A DNA stretch of 46,574 bases from an uncultured Spirochaetaceae bacterium (GCA_902766125.1 CACXCG010000045.1:1-46574), one strand, 5' to 3'; shown: positions 8,346-16,760, counted from the first letter of the stretch. A program made the numbers and translations. The notes: generated by a model not told the origin, from the letters alone.

Positions 8346-9743
8346 TTAGAAATTGTATCCTACGCTCAGTCCAAAGGATGGAACATTTCCAAAGTCCATG
8401 TAATCCCTGAACTTTGCAAAGGCACCAAGACTAAGGTGCTGGTGGGTAAACCTGACGTTTATACCGGCTCCTGCTTCCCAACTAAATCCAATATCTTTGT
8501 TGTCACCGTAGATTGCCATGTAGGCACCTGCTCCGCCAAATGCATAAAAGTAAAACCGGTGTAACGAAACACCGCACTGCAGGCGTCCGTACACAGAAGG
8601 AATTAACGGTATGTAATCTGTTGATGAAACTGAGTGATGTTCATCAAATACCCATTCGTTACCATTCCATCTTGGATTGTTGAAGTCATAATAATCCCTG
8701 GAAGCAATTGAGTGTGCACCGTATCCGGGTAACAGTAAAACGCCGCCGTCTACACCAAGTGAAAGCCACGGAAGAATTTCAAACAGCATGGTTAAAGACA
8801 GGTCAGGACCGTCACACACATATCCCACATCAAGATACAGTCCGTTCAATCCGTCTTTTCCCCATTCCCAGGTAAGCGGAGCATTTTCTTTTTCCTTTCT
8901 TTCTCGTGCTTTCTTTTCTGCGGCTTCTGCTTTCTGCTGAGCAAGTGCGAGTGCCTGTTCGTCTTTTGTTATGCTTGCAAGTAAAATTTCTTTTTCAAGA
9001 ATATGAGTGATAAAAAATTCCTGTGCCTCATCATCGTAGGTGTCGTCAGCTCTGTCTTCCATAATGCAGATTGCATTTTCTATGCCTTCGCGTCGTGCAT
9101 CTAAAATTGTCTGTTGCTGGGGTGCCGTAAGACTTTCAAATCCTTCTTTGAGTGCAGACCGTTCTGTGCCCGTCAGACGGATTCCCATTTTTTCACAGAG
9201 TGCAAGGACAGCACTGTCACAGGCTCCGGGATGCGAGTATAAGTCAGAAAGTGTGTTGTATTCTGCAGAGCTGATGCTTTTCTGCCGTTCACTGGTAGCC
9301 AAATCTATTACGGTAAGTTTCAGAACATACTTTCCATTGGGACGTTCAATAAAAGGAAGAATTGCAAATTGAATTTTTTGAGTAATGGAATCCCGTTTGT
9401 CTTGCTGTGCATCATCTTTTACACCGGTAATTCTAAAAAAATCCCACAATGAACTTTCGGCGGTTCCATCGGTTATGACTGCACAGCCGGAATAGGTGTT
9501 AAGCAGGTCTACCAGTTCTGTCTGAACTTTTGTTTTGGTGGAATCTTCAATGGATGAAGTTCCCCATGCCTGTGGCCACATGACCAGTATGACATCCCTG
9601 CCAAGCGAAGTTGTATATCCGTTGTCAACGATTGTCTGTGCTATGGAATACGACTGAGCATCGCGCATAGATTTTGCAGAGAGGGGAGTTACAATAAGTG
9701 AACAGAGCACCAGCCCTGCAAGAAAAGACACGCGTTTTTTCAT
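8346..9743 (-). CDS. Exported protein with CsgG/LpoB-like N-terminal domain, charged linker and barrel-like C-terminus
   Basis: About 465 residues. A signal peptide (MKKRVSFLAGLVLCSLIVTP then LSA) precedes a domain with the strand-helix pattern of CsgG/LpoB/FlgT-type proteins, including VQTELVDLLNTY...AVITDG and KYVLKLTVIDLAT. A charged coiled-coil linker (EQALALAQQKAEAAEKKARE) near residue 265-295 leads to a beta-rich C-terminus with YVCDG, LSLTMLFEI and a final GLSVGYNF, like an outer-membrane barrel ending in Phe. The start at 9743 gives AGGAG the usual 7-base spacing; the ATG at 9749 sits too close to it. This looks like a periplasmic domain tethered to an outer-membrane barrel. Domain calls are inferences. 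Confidence 0.6.
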   Translation of the reverse strand: MKKRVSFLAGLVLCSLIVTPLSAKSMRDAQSYSIAQTIVDNGYTTSLGRDVILVMWPQAWGTSSIEDSTKTKVQTELVDLLNTYSGCAVITDGTAESSLWDFFRITGVKDDAQQDKRDSITQKIQFAILPFIERPNGKYVLKLTVIDLATSERQKSISSAEYNTLSDLYSHPGACDSAVLALCEKMGIRLTGTERSALKEGFESLTAPQQQTILDARREGIENAICIMEDRADDTYDDEAQEFFITHILEKEILLASITKDEQALALAQQKAEAAEKKARERKEKENAPLTWEWGKDGLNGLYLDVGYVCDGPDLSLTMLFEILPWLSLGVDGGVLLLPGYGAHSIASRDYYDFNNPRWNGNEWVFDEHHSVSSTDYIPLIPSVYGRLQCGVSLHRFYFYAFGGAGAYMAIYGDNKDIGFSWEAGAGINVRFTHQHLSLGAFAKFRDYMDFGNVPSFGLSVGYNF

Positions 9744-9745
9744 TT

Positions 9746-10150
9746 TCATTCTCCTGAAGATTCCTTTGTGTCTTTTTCGCTGATGAACATGAGTATGTAA
9801 ACGGTTCCGTTGTCTGAGGTATACGAGTCTACTATTCTGGAACCAATGAGTGTTTCTGAGTTAATTGATGATGCAAGTTTTGCACGTGTATCTAAGCGTG
9901 CCTGTGTTGAATTGTTTCCTGAGCCTGCACAAAATAAACCTTTTTCTGCTGCTCTGTAACCCGGAATGTATGCGGGTGCATCGGTAGAAGTAAAACTGCA
10001 TTCTGCCCACAGTGGTAGCCCCAGCAAACGGTTCTGTGCAACCTGAGCTTTGTTTTGTTCGCTTATGTGTGCGGTACTTGCACAAGCGCAAAGCATTGCA
10101 ACAAGGGCTGAGAGAAAAATACAGACGGTGGACTTTGTAAGTTTAGTCAT
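9746..10150 (-). CDS. Small LPP20-like lipoprotein, shorter paralogue
   Basis: 134 residues with signal MTKLTKSTVCIFLSALVAML and a C-A-C pair, of which Cys23 is the likely lipidation site. The mature part matches the next upstream protein closely: GLFCAGSGNNSTQARLDTRA versus GLFCSGYGDRGNT, then LIGSRIVDSYTSDNGTVYIL versus LVGSRIVDSVSN. The pattern (Ala-rich helix with R residues, then a strand-rich end finishing VYILMFIS) is typical of LPP20-type lipoproteins, which include envelope proteins and flagellar FlgP. It appears to be a shortened duplicate, lacking a central segment and the C-terminal tail of its paralogue. It sits directly before the barrel-type gene in the same operon. Confidence 0.65.
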   Translation of the reverse strand: MTKLTKSTVCIFLSALVAMLCACASTAHISEQNKAQVAQNRLLGLPLWAECSFTSTDAPAYIPGYRAAEKGLFCAGSGNNSTQARLDTRAKLASSINSETLIGSRIVDSYTSDNGTVYILMFISEKDTKESSGE

Positions 10151-10168
10151 GCGGTTTTCCTAAGAAAT

Positions 10169-10198
10169 ACCCTGCGGAAAAGGAGGCATCCGCAGGGT
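10169..10198 (-). repeat. Perfect intercistronic inverted repeat between the two LPP20-like genes
   Basis: ACCCTGCGGA (10169-10178) and TCCGCAGGGT (10189-10198) form a 10-bp perfect stem with a 10-base loop. There is no clean T-run after it on the minus strand (ATTTCTT), so it is either an attenuator or an mRNA processing or stability element. A weaker hairpin with the same ACCCTGC core precedes the upstream gene near 10781-10797. Confidence 0.6.
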
Positions 10199-10206
10199 AA
10201 GAAGGA

Positions 10207-10755
10207 TTATCTCTCGTAAGAAGATTCAAGCCACCAAGTATCAAGAAGTTCATTTATGACACTTGCTTCAGATTTGTTCTTATAGCTGTTCTTCAAGTCT
10301 GTTTTAGAAATGAACATCAGAACCCAAACTTCTCCAGTTTCCGGATTAGAAACAGAATCTACAATACGTGAGCCAACAAGTGTGCTGTCAACGTTTTCTT
10401 CTGTCCACTGACTTGCAGATGAATCACTGTCTCCTGCTACACGTCTTGCTCCTGCTGCAACAGTTGCTGCAAGTTCACTGCGTGCTGCCAGACGAGCTGT
10501 AATGGTTGAAGTGCGTGTATTTCCGCGATCACCGTATCCAGAACAGAATAAACCGGCTTCATTTGGATTAGGTGCATTGTATTTTTCAATCTCGTGTTCA
10601 CGGAACGAAACAGAAGCTGGCTGTGCCCAGCCTGGTCTACCAGCTTTGTGTGCTTCTGCAATTCCACCATACTCACCCTGCGGTGTGCTTGCACATCCTA
10701 CCATTACCGTTGCAACAAGCAGTACGGCTGCTGCAATTCCAATAATTCTTTTCAT
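10207..10755 (-). CDS. LPP20-like lipoprotein, longer paralogue
   Basis: 182 residues. The signal MKRIIGIAAAVLLVATVMVG is followed by Cys21 in a VGC lipobox, then ASTPQGEYGG. The domain carries GRPGWAQP, GLFCSGYGDRGN and RLAARSELAATVAAGA, then SRIVDSVSN and EVWVLMFIS, matching the shorter neighbour. The start at 10755 is chosen because TTGGAGGAAGAT directly upstream contains the ribosome binding site, so the in-frame TTG at 10767 would place the site inside the gene. LPP20 family members are outer-membrane lipoproteins; some support flagellar motors (FlgP). Whether this one does is not shown by the sequence. Confidence 0.7.
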   Translation of the reverse strand: MKRIIGIAAAVLLVATVMVGCASTPQGEYGGIAEAHKAGRPGWAQPASVSFREHEIEKYNAPNPNEAGLFCSGYGDRGNTRTSTITARLAARSELAATVAAGARRVAGDSDSSASQWTEENVDSTLVGSRIVDSVSNPETGEVWVLMFISKTDLKNSYKNKSEASVINELLDTWWLESSYER

Positions 10756-10811
10756 ATCTTCCTCCAAGAAAATATAGTTTACCCTGCATCTGCAAGGTGT
10801 TAGAACCTGTG

Positions 10812-11939
10812 TTAATATCCCTGAGCTTCAGCAACTTTTACTGCTATACCGGCAGCAAAACCTGCAACCCAGGAAAGTCCCGCAACCGGAATTGTTACGC
10901 CGGTACCAATAAGACCTGCAACGCCTGCGGTATAGGCTGCATCTGCCTGTGCTGAGCGCTGAACCGACATGGTATTGGTATAATCGCGTGAAACCCGACT
11001 TACTACGACCGCATTTTTTTTCGTAATGAATGCCTCATTAGAATGCTGTTCTGTGGTAACAACGGTTATTCTGTTATTCGTAAACGGAATGTGGTATTCA
11101 GGGTAGTACGGTATTTCGTTTGCTTCTTTTGCTTCTTCAAACTTTTCGCGTGCAGTGGACATACTGGGCATCATCCAGATGGGAAGGTCTGCACGTTCTG
11201 AACCAAGCGTCATATTGTATCCTGCTCCCGCATTGATGATTGCATAGCCGGCACATTTAAGAATGTTCCACACTCCCGTACCCAGAATGACAAAGGGTTT
11301 TCCCAAAAAAGAGTAGACAATGTACTCTGTGTTTGGTTCGCTTTCTACGGTTATTTCTTCGACTTTTTCTTCTATGTAGTAAGACTTTCCGTTTCCTTCG
11401 CTGATTTCCGATGCATACGCAAGTCCGCTTTTGCTTCCCAGCGCAACCGAGGTTAAACTTGCAACCTGTTTGAACAGATCTTCATCATCGCTGGAAAACG
11501 TGCTGCCCTTGAACATAACGGTTGCATTTCCGTCTGAAGAAGAAACAAAATTTCCGTTTGAATCAATGCGTGCCGTTTTTGTTCCAAGCGCTGTAGTGGT
11601 GAATTTATTTGTCGTGCGGTTGAGGGTTGTTTCAATAAGCGTATATTCCACATCTGAGTAAGTAGAACCGTACTTACGGGTTACCGTTGCCATAAAAGAA
11701 TGTGCTTTTGTTGCAGTACGGCTGGTGCTGGTAATAAGGTATCCTGCGTTAGACAGATCGTGATAGGTTACGGTTGTCTGGCTCTTAAGGTGTTTATTCT
11801 TTGTAAGGCTGCTTTGTTCCTGAATCAGAACTTCGTCTTCATATAATTTGTCGTTGGTTTCGACATAGACGCTTGTCGTAACGCATGAAGCGAAAAAAAG
11901 AGGAGTAAGCAAAATGGTGAGGAGTAAATATCTTCTCAT
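10812..11939 (-). CDS. Exported lipoprotein of unknown function, first gene of the five-gene operon
   Basis: 375 residues. Signal MRRYLLLTILLTPLFFAS is followed by Cys19. The central part is a Thr/Ser-rich beta-like domain, and near residue 215-250 there is a hydrophobic loop (KPFVILGTGVWNILKCAGYA). The last 50 residues are Ala/Gly-rich with a GxxG pattern (AAYTAGVAGLIGTGVTIPVA) that could be a glycine-zipper-like membrane-interacting helix pair. I do not recognise a named family. A near-consensus promoter lies just upstream with a short leader containing AAGGAG, so this gene starts the operon. Confidence 0.7.
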   Translation of the reverse strand: MRRYLLLTILLTPLFFASCVTTSVYVETNDKLYEDEVLIQEQSSLTKNKHLKSQTTVTYHDLSNAGYLITSTSRTATKAHSFMATVTRKYGSTYSDVEYTLIETTLNRTTNKFTTTALGTKTARIDSNGNFVSSSDGNATVMFKGSTFSSDDEDLFKQVASLTSVALGSKSGLAYASEISEGNGKSYYIEEKVEEITVESEPNTEYIVYSFLGKPFVILGTGVWNILKCAGYAIINAGAGYNMTLGSERADLPIWMMPSMSTAREKFEEAKEANEIPYYPEYHIPFTNNRITVVTTEQHSNEAFITKKNAVVVSRVSRDYTNTMSVQRSAQADAAYTAGVAGLIGTGVTIPVAGLSWVAGFAAGIAVKVAEAQGY

Positions 11940-11968
11940 GTAAAAGCTCCTTCTTGGAGTATTTTAAA

Positions 11969-11997
11969 ATTATAAGGGAGGAAAACAGAAAACGCAA
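11969..11997 (-). promoter_or_regulatory. Promoter of the minus-strand lipoprotein operon
   Basis: On the minus strand TTGCGT (11992-11997), a 17-base spacer and TATAAT (11969-11974). Transcription would start near 11962, about 22 bases before the start codon, and the leader carries AAGGAG. Confidence 0.75.
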
Positions 11998-12071
11998 GAA
12001 AAATCCAAAATATCTATTTTTTTGACACTATAAGAAAATATGTCTTGTATAATGACGTGTAATCTTTCTGT

Positions 12072-12100
12072 TTGCGTTATTCGTAAAACTGCGATATAAT
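12072..12100 (+). promoter_or_regulatory. Promoter of the pectinesterase/phosphorelay/kdgK operon, predicting a leaderless mRNA
   Basis: TTGCGT (12072-12077), 17-base spacer, TATAAT (12095-12100). The -10 ends only 7 bases before the ATG at 12108 and there is no Shine-Dalgarno sequence, so transcription should begin at or next to the start codon. It uses the same hexamers and spacing as the divergent promoter at 11969-11997. Confidence 0.75.
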
Positions 12101-12107
12101 AGTATGT

Positions 12108-13121
12108 ATGTTAAAACTTACTGTTAATCCGCGGTCTGTGGCTGCAATTACGGCTGCACTGCGAAAAATTAGAGAAATGATCATGACTGGTGCGGTTGAA
12201 AAAGATTCGCCCATTCATATCCTGCTTGAAGCGGGAACATATACAGAAACTGTTCGCTATAATCTGCCCAATCCGCTCATAATGGAAAGCATGCCGGGAA
12301 CAAAAGTAACTGATTGTGTGATTCAGGTAGATAACTGCGAGTCTTTTAATCATGGTGCTGAAAATCGGGGTGTTTTTGTTATCGGACCGTCAGCAACAAA
12401 CGTAAAACTGCGCAATTTTACCATTCTTAACACTCATGCAAAAACGCTTACCGAAGGTTCCTGTGCAGCAGACAGTGCAGAGGCTTTTGTGTGGAACAAT
12501 ACCGACGGAACGCTGCTTGCAGAGGGCATGCAGTTTACCGGAAGACAGAATGTGCTTACGCTTAAGGGTAATACCTGGTTCAAGGACTGCCAGATAACGG
12601 GTGATGTAGATGTCATCAGCGGAGAAGTTTCAGCTGCCTTCTTTGAAGAATGTCTTGTTACGCTCCGTGAAGATAACCGTGGTGACTACGATGGTTTTGC
12701 AGTAAAAAGTCAGGCACTTGCAAACAAACCAGGCTTTATTTTCCTTAACTGCCGCTTTACCGGTGACAAACGCCGCAGAAGTAATCTGTATGTATGCCGT
12801 ACAGAAGGCAAGGGAAGTGCACGTTCTGATAAGGGATGGGACAACATTGCTCTGCTTAACTGCATGATCAGCGACATTTACAATGACGAGCTTGTGTGGG
12901 ATGATGACATGTCGCTTGAAGTGTATCCCCGTGGAAATGCTAAATCAGGTGTACGTGAATACAACACAAAAACGGTTGCAAAAAACGGTGACGTTTTAGA
13001 AGCAGAAACCGTTACGCGCAACATAAAGTCTTACCTGCTTACGAAAGATGACTACTTTGCCAATTACGCAAGCCGGTATCTGATTCTTAAAGACACTCCG
13101 TTTGCAGAAAAAGCGGAATGA
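12108..13121 (+). CDS. Pectinesterase-like right-handed beta-helix protein, no signal peptide
   Basis: 337 residues starting directly with a pectinesterase-like fold (LKLTVNPRSVAAITAALRKI) and running as a parallel beta-helix. Compared with classical pectin methylesterases, the QDTL motif is GRQNVL (Asn148 in place of the catalytic-acid Asp), the VDFIFG motif is GDVDVISG with the nucleophile-position Asp168 kept, and the Arg of LGRPW may be the one in NLYVCRTEG near 230. No signal peptide is present, so any substrate would be imported oligogalacturonide. kdgK lies in the same apparent operon, which supports a role in pectin use. The Asn substitution means activity cannot be assumed. Confidence 0.7.
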   Translation: MLKLTVNPRSVAAITAALRKIREMIMTGAVEKDSPIHILLEAGTYTETVRYNLPNPLIMESMPGTKVTDCVIQVDNCESFNHGAENRGVFVIGPSATNVKLRNFTILNTHAKTLTEGSCAADSAEAFVWNNTDGTLLAEGMQFTGRQNVLTLKGNTWFKDCQITGDVDVISGEVSAAFFEECLVTLREDNRGDYDGFAVKSQALANKPGFIFLNCRFTGDKRRRSNLYVCRTEGKGSARSDKGWDNIALLNCMISDIYNDELVWDDDMSLEVYPRGNAKSGVREYNTKTVAKNGDVLEAETVTRNIKSYLLTKDDYFANYASRYLILKDTPFAEKAE

Positions 13122-13141
13122 TTTTTCTATAGGAAAGAATT

Positions 13142-14932
13142 ATGGCAAATGACAACGCGTTTAAAAACAGAACATCTTTTCTTTCCTACTTAAGTCACGA
13201 AATCCGTACGCCCATAAACGCAATTCTTGGCCTTAACGAAATGATTCTCCGCGAATCAAAAGAAGAAGGAACCCTGCGTTATGCGTATGATATTCAGAGT
13301 GCCGGAAAAAGCCTGCTCAGTCTGGTAAACGACATTCTTGATTTTTCAAAAATTGAATCCGGTAAGCTTGAGATTGTTCCTGTCGAATACGACTTAAGTT
13401 CTGTCGTAAACGATCTGGTGAACATGGTTAAAGTTCAGATAGAAGACAAAGGACCGCCTCCGTTTGATATTCACATTGATCAGGGTATGCCGCACCTTCT
13501 GATGGGAGATGAAATCCGCATAAAGCAGTGCGTGCTCAACATCCTGACCAATGCAATCAAGTATACGCAGAAAGGAACCGTTGCCCTTACCATTTCAAGC
13601 ACCAAGCTTGATGATGAACATATTACGCTGAATATACACGTTTCTGATACAGAATCCGGAAGTGAACAAAAAAGTTTTCCTTCTTTCTATGAAAAATTTC
13701 AGCAGATGGAAGAAGATGATGGCGATGCCTATAACGGTTTAGGTATAAGTATTGTCCAGCAGCTGCTTGAACTGATGGATTCAAAACTGGAAGTTGCCGG
13801 CGAAAGCGGTGTGTGCTCGGACTATTCGTTCAAGATACCGCAGAAAGTTGTAAGCTGGGAACCCATTGGAAATTATTCTGATGCTTACAAGCAGACCGTA
13901 AAAGAAACAAAACGCTATGTTGAATCATTCCATGCACCCGATGCACATATTCTGATTGTAGATGACACAGCCCTTAACCTGACGGTTGCCTGCAGCCTGC
14001 TTAAGCAGACAAAGATTAACATTGACACTGCAGAAAGCGGAAAGCGCACGCTTGAAATGGCAACGCAGAAAAAATACGACATCATGTTCATTGATCACCG
14101 TATGCCGGTTATGGATGGCGTTGAAACGCTGCACGAACTTCAGAAACTTGACGGAAATCTTAACAAGGACACTCCGTGTATTGCCCTGACTGCAAATGCA
14201 GTTTCCGGTTCGCGCGAACTGTATCTTCAGGAAGGTTTTACTGACTATTTAAGTAAGCCGGTCGACGGAAAAAAGTTTGAACGCATGATTATGGAATATC
14301 TTCCGCCGGAAAAAGTTCAGGTAGTAATAGATGACACACCTCAGGAAACAGAAGAGGAACCGGATGTTCCTGAGCTTTCACAGGTAAGCGGTATTTCTCT
14401 TGAAAAGGGAATAAAAAACTGCGGCGGTAAACAGGCGCTCTTAAAAGTTATCCGTGAATTCTATGAAGCAATTGATCCCAAAAGTGCACAGATGGATTTG
14501 TATGCAACTTCTGGTGATATTAAAAATCTGACTATTTTGACGCATGCCTTAAAAAGTTCTGCACGGCTTATCGGTGCGTCTGAACTATCAGAAAAAGCGG
14601 CACTTCTTGAACGCTTAGGAAATGAAAACAACACCGAAGAAATTGCAAAAAATATAAAACCGCTTTTGGAATTGTACCGCAGCTACAAGCAGCATCTTGT
14701 TAATGCACAGCCAAAACATTCAGGAAACAGAAGAAAACTTTCTGTTGATGAATACACTGCTGCATTGCAGAATATAAAAGAATGTGTAAAAGCATTTGAC
14801 TTTACTACGGCGGATTCTGTTATTTCTTTGCTTGAAGAATGCGAAGTCCCCAAAGAAGAAGAGGAACGATATAAACTTATAAAGCAGTCGATTGCATCTG
14901 TTGATTATGATGCAGTTCTTAAGTTGTTGTAA
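13142..14932 (+). CDS. Soluble hybrid histidine kinase: HisKA-HATPase-receiver-Hpt
   Basis: 596 residues with no membrane segment and no sensor domain. The HisKA motif FLSYLSHEIRTPINAILGLN puts phospho-His at His19, almost at the N-terminus. The HATPase domain has the N-box Asn137 (NILTNAIKYT) and a GLGISIVQQL segment, but the G1 box reads VSDTESGSEQ instead of the usual DTGIGI. A receiver domain has HILIVDDTA and phospho-acceptor Asp318 (FIDHRMP), and an Hpt domain has His468 (THALKSSARL). Signal input must come from a partner protein or from the region after Hpt. The gene follows the pectinesterase-like gene by 20 bases, with AGGAAAG before the ATG, and the response regulator gene is 14 bases downstream. 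Confidence 0.85.
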   Translation: MANDNAFKNRTSFLSYLSHEIRTPINAILGLNEMILRESKEEGTLRYAYDIQSAGKSLLSLVNDILDFSKIESGKLEIVPVEYDLSSVVNDLVNMVKVQIEDKGPPPFDIHIDQGMPHLLMGDEIRIKQCVLNILTNAIKYTQKGTVALTISSTKLDDEHITLNIHVSDTESGSEQKSFPSFYEKFQQMEEDDGDAYNGLGISIVQQLLELMDSKLEVAGESGVCSDYSFKIPQKVVSWEPIGNYSDAYKQTVKETKRYVESFHAPDAHILIVDDTALNLTVACSLLKQTKINIDTAESGKRTLEMATQKKYDIMFIDHRMPVMDGVETLHELQKLDGNLNKDTPCIALTANAVSGSRELYLQEGFTDYLSKPVDGKKFERMIMEYLPPEKVQVVIDDTPQETEEEPDVPELSQVSGISLEKGIKNCGGKQALLKVIREFYEAIDPKSAQMDLYATSGDIKNLTILTHALKSSARLIGASELSEKAALLERLGNENNTEEIAKNIKPLLELYRSYKQHLVNAQPKHSGNRRKLSVDEYTAALQNIKECVKAFDFTTADSVISLLEECEVPKEEEERYKLIKQSIASVDYDAVLKLL

Positions 14933-14946
14933 GTAAGGAAGCATAT

Positions 14947-15705
14947 ATGGAGAAGCGAATTTTATTTATCAGTGAACAGCACAATTTTCTCGTTATGGCA
15001 ATGATTAAAAATCTTGAGGCCGCAAATTTTGAAGTTGTTACATCACAGCCAGATATTGTAGAGATTCAGCTGAAAAACAAATTGCCGGATATTTTCATTG
15101 TGTATCTGGAAGGAGACCTGAACAGTTTTAACGGTACACTTAAGTATCTGAAAAAATTACTGGCAGAAGAAGGCAAAGACCGCGTTCTGTATCTGATTGG
15201 AACACAAATCGAAGTTTCTGCTGCGTATGAAGTTATTCCGCGTACCATGGTGTCTGCTTCGTTTATGCGTCCGGTAAACATGACCGATGTTCTTACAAAA
15301 CTGAACACACTCATGCTTGATGATTTTGAATCAGACGGCCGTAAAAAAATTCTTGTTGTTGATGATGACGGTGTCATGCTGCGTTCTATGCAGAACTGGC
15401 TTTCAAAACGCTACGATGTGTACATTGCAAACTCGGGAATGAACGCAATTACTTTCCTGGGTAAAAAGCATGTCGATTTAATTCTGCTTGATTACGAAAT
15501 GCCGGTTGCCTCAGGCTTGCAGGTGTTTGAAATGCTTAAGGCTGAACCTGCAACTGCAAGTATTCCGGTTATTTTCCTTACTGCAAAAGATGATCGCGAA
15601 ACCGTTATGAAAGTTCTTGCGGCTAAACCGGAAAAATATCTTTTAAAGACAATGGATCCCGAAGAACTGGTTGAAAGCGTTAACAATTTCTTCAAGGGGA
15701 AGTAA
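14947..15705 (+). CDS. Response regulator with a degenerate N-terminal and an intact C-terminal receiver domain
   Basis: 252 residues made of two receiver-like halves and no output domain. The C-terminal half has KKILVVDDDG, phospho-acceptor Asp182 (LILLDYEMP), a conserved Thr (IFLTAKDD) and Lys234 (YLLKTMDP), so it should be phosphorylated. The N-terminal half (RILFISEQHN to about residue 120) has the same alternating pattern but reads PDIFIVYLEG where the acceptor Asp is expected, so it is probably a pseudo-receiver used for partner binding. The gene lies between the hybrid kinase and kdgK with gaps of 14 and 2 bases, so it is the obvious phosphorelay acceptor or adaptor. Its target is unknown. 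Confidence 0.8.
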   Translation: MEKRILFISEQHNFLVMAMIKNLEAANFEVVTSQPDIVEIQLKNKLPDIFIVYLEGDLNSFNGTLKYLKKLLAEEGKDRVLYLIGTQIEVSAAYEVIPRTMVSASFMRPVNMTDVLTKLNTLMLDDFESDGRKKILVVDDDGVMLRSMQNWLSKRYDVYIANSGMNAITFLGKKHVDLILLDYEMPVASGLQVFEMLKAEPATASIPVIFLTAKDDRETVMKVLAAKPEKYLLKTMDPEELVESVNNFFKGK

Positions 15706-15707
15706 GC

Positions 15708-16727
15708 ATGAAAGTCGTTACCTTTGGTGAGCTGATGCTGCGTCTGGAACCCGCAGGCTATTACCGTTTTGTTCAGGTTGATTCCATGACGGCAACCTTT
15801 GGCGGTGCAGAAGCAAATGTTGCAGTCTCCCTTGCAAACTTTGGTGTCGATTCCTGTTATGTTACCAAACTGCCCGAACACGAAATTGGTCAGAGTGCAG
15901 TAAACAATCTGCGCCGCTATGGCGTTAACACTCAGTACATTGTGCGGGGCGGAAAACGCGTTGGCATTTACTACAACGAACGTGGTGCAAGTCAGCGTCC
16001 GTCAAAATGTATTTACGACCGTGCTGGCTCAGCAATTGCAGAAGCAGAAGCAAAAGATTTTGACTGGGAAAAAATCTTCGAAGGTTGTGACTGGTTCCAC
16101 ATTACCGGCATTACTCCTGCGTTAGGCGGAAACTTACCCGACATTTGCGAACAGGCATGTAAGGCTGCAAAAAAAGCAGGTGCAACAATCAGCTGCGATT
16201 TAAACTACCGCAGTAAGTTGTGGTCAACACAGCAGGCTCAGAAAGTGATGACAAAGTTGTGTTCGTATGTTGATGTGTGCATTGCTAACGAAGAAGATGC
16301 AAAGAATGTGTTTGGCATTGCAGCAAAGGACAGCGATGTCGAAACCGGTAAGCTCAACAAAGAGGGATATTTTTCTGTTGCAAAGCAGCTTGCAGAAAAA
16401 CTTGGCTTTAAAAAAGTTGCCATTACGCTGCGTACTTCGGTAAATGCAAACCAGAATAAATGGGCTGCCCTGTTCTACGACGGAAGCGATTTTTTCTTCA
16501 GCAAAGAATATGACATGATGGTAGTTGACCGTCTGGGTGGCGGCGACAGTTTTACTGCAGGTCTTATCTACTCACTGCTGAACAAAAAAGATTCACAGTC
16601 TGCACTTGATTTTGCTGTTGCCTCTTCTTGTCTTAAACACAGCATAGAAGGTGACTTTAATATGGTAACCGTAGCAGAAGTTGAACACCTTGCTGCAGGG
16701 GATGCAAGCGGAAGAATTCTGCGCTAA
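15708..16727 (+). CDS. kdgK: 2-keto-3-deoxygluconate kinase (PfkB family)
   Basis: 339 residues of the PfkB sugar-kinase family. The N-terminus MKVVTFGELMLRLEP and FGGAEANVAVSLANFG (substrate-site glycines) fit KdgK, and the second signature DRLGGGDSFTAGLIY holds the catalytic base Asp280 and the anion hole. KdgK phosphorylates 2-keto-3-deoxygluconate to KDPG, the step that joins galacturonate and glucuronate breakdown to the Entner-Doudoroff aldolase. The start is 2 bases after the response regulator, with GGGGAAG before it. Co-location with a pectinesterase-like gene supports KdgK rather than fructokinase or ribokinase, but the substrate is not proven by sequence. Confidence 0.75.
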   Translation: MKVVTFGELMLRLEPAGYYRFVQVDSMTATFGGAEANVAVSLANFGVDSCYVTKLPEHEIGQSAVNNLRRYGVNTQYIVRGGKRVGIYYNERGASQRPSKCIYDRAGSAIAEAEAKDFDWEKIFEGCDWFHITGITPALGGNLPDICEQACKAAKKAGATISCDLNYRSKLWSTQQAQKVMTKLCSYVDVCIANEEDAKNVFGIAAKDSDVETGKLNKEGYFSVAKQLAEKLGFKKVAITLRTSVNANQNKWAALFYDGSDFFFSKEYDMMVVDRLGGGDSFTAGLIYSLLNKKDSQSALDFAVASSCLKHSIEGDFNMVTVAEVEHLAAGDASGRILR

Positions 16728-16760
16728 ATGCAGCATATTAAAACTATACAAATTCACCAG

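Noticed and set aside
12022..12053. TTGACA and TATAAT as a second promoter before the pectinesterase-like gene
   Set aside because: The spacer is 20 bases, too long for a normal sigma70 promoter. It might still act weakly.
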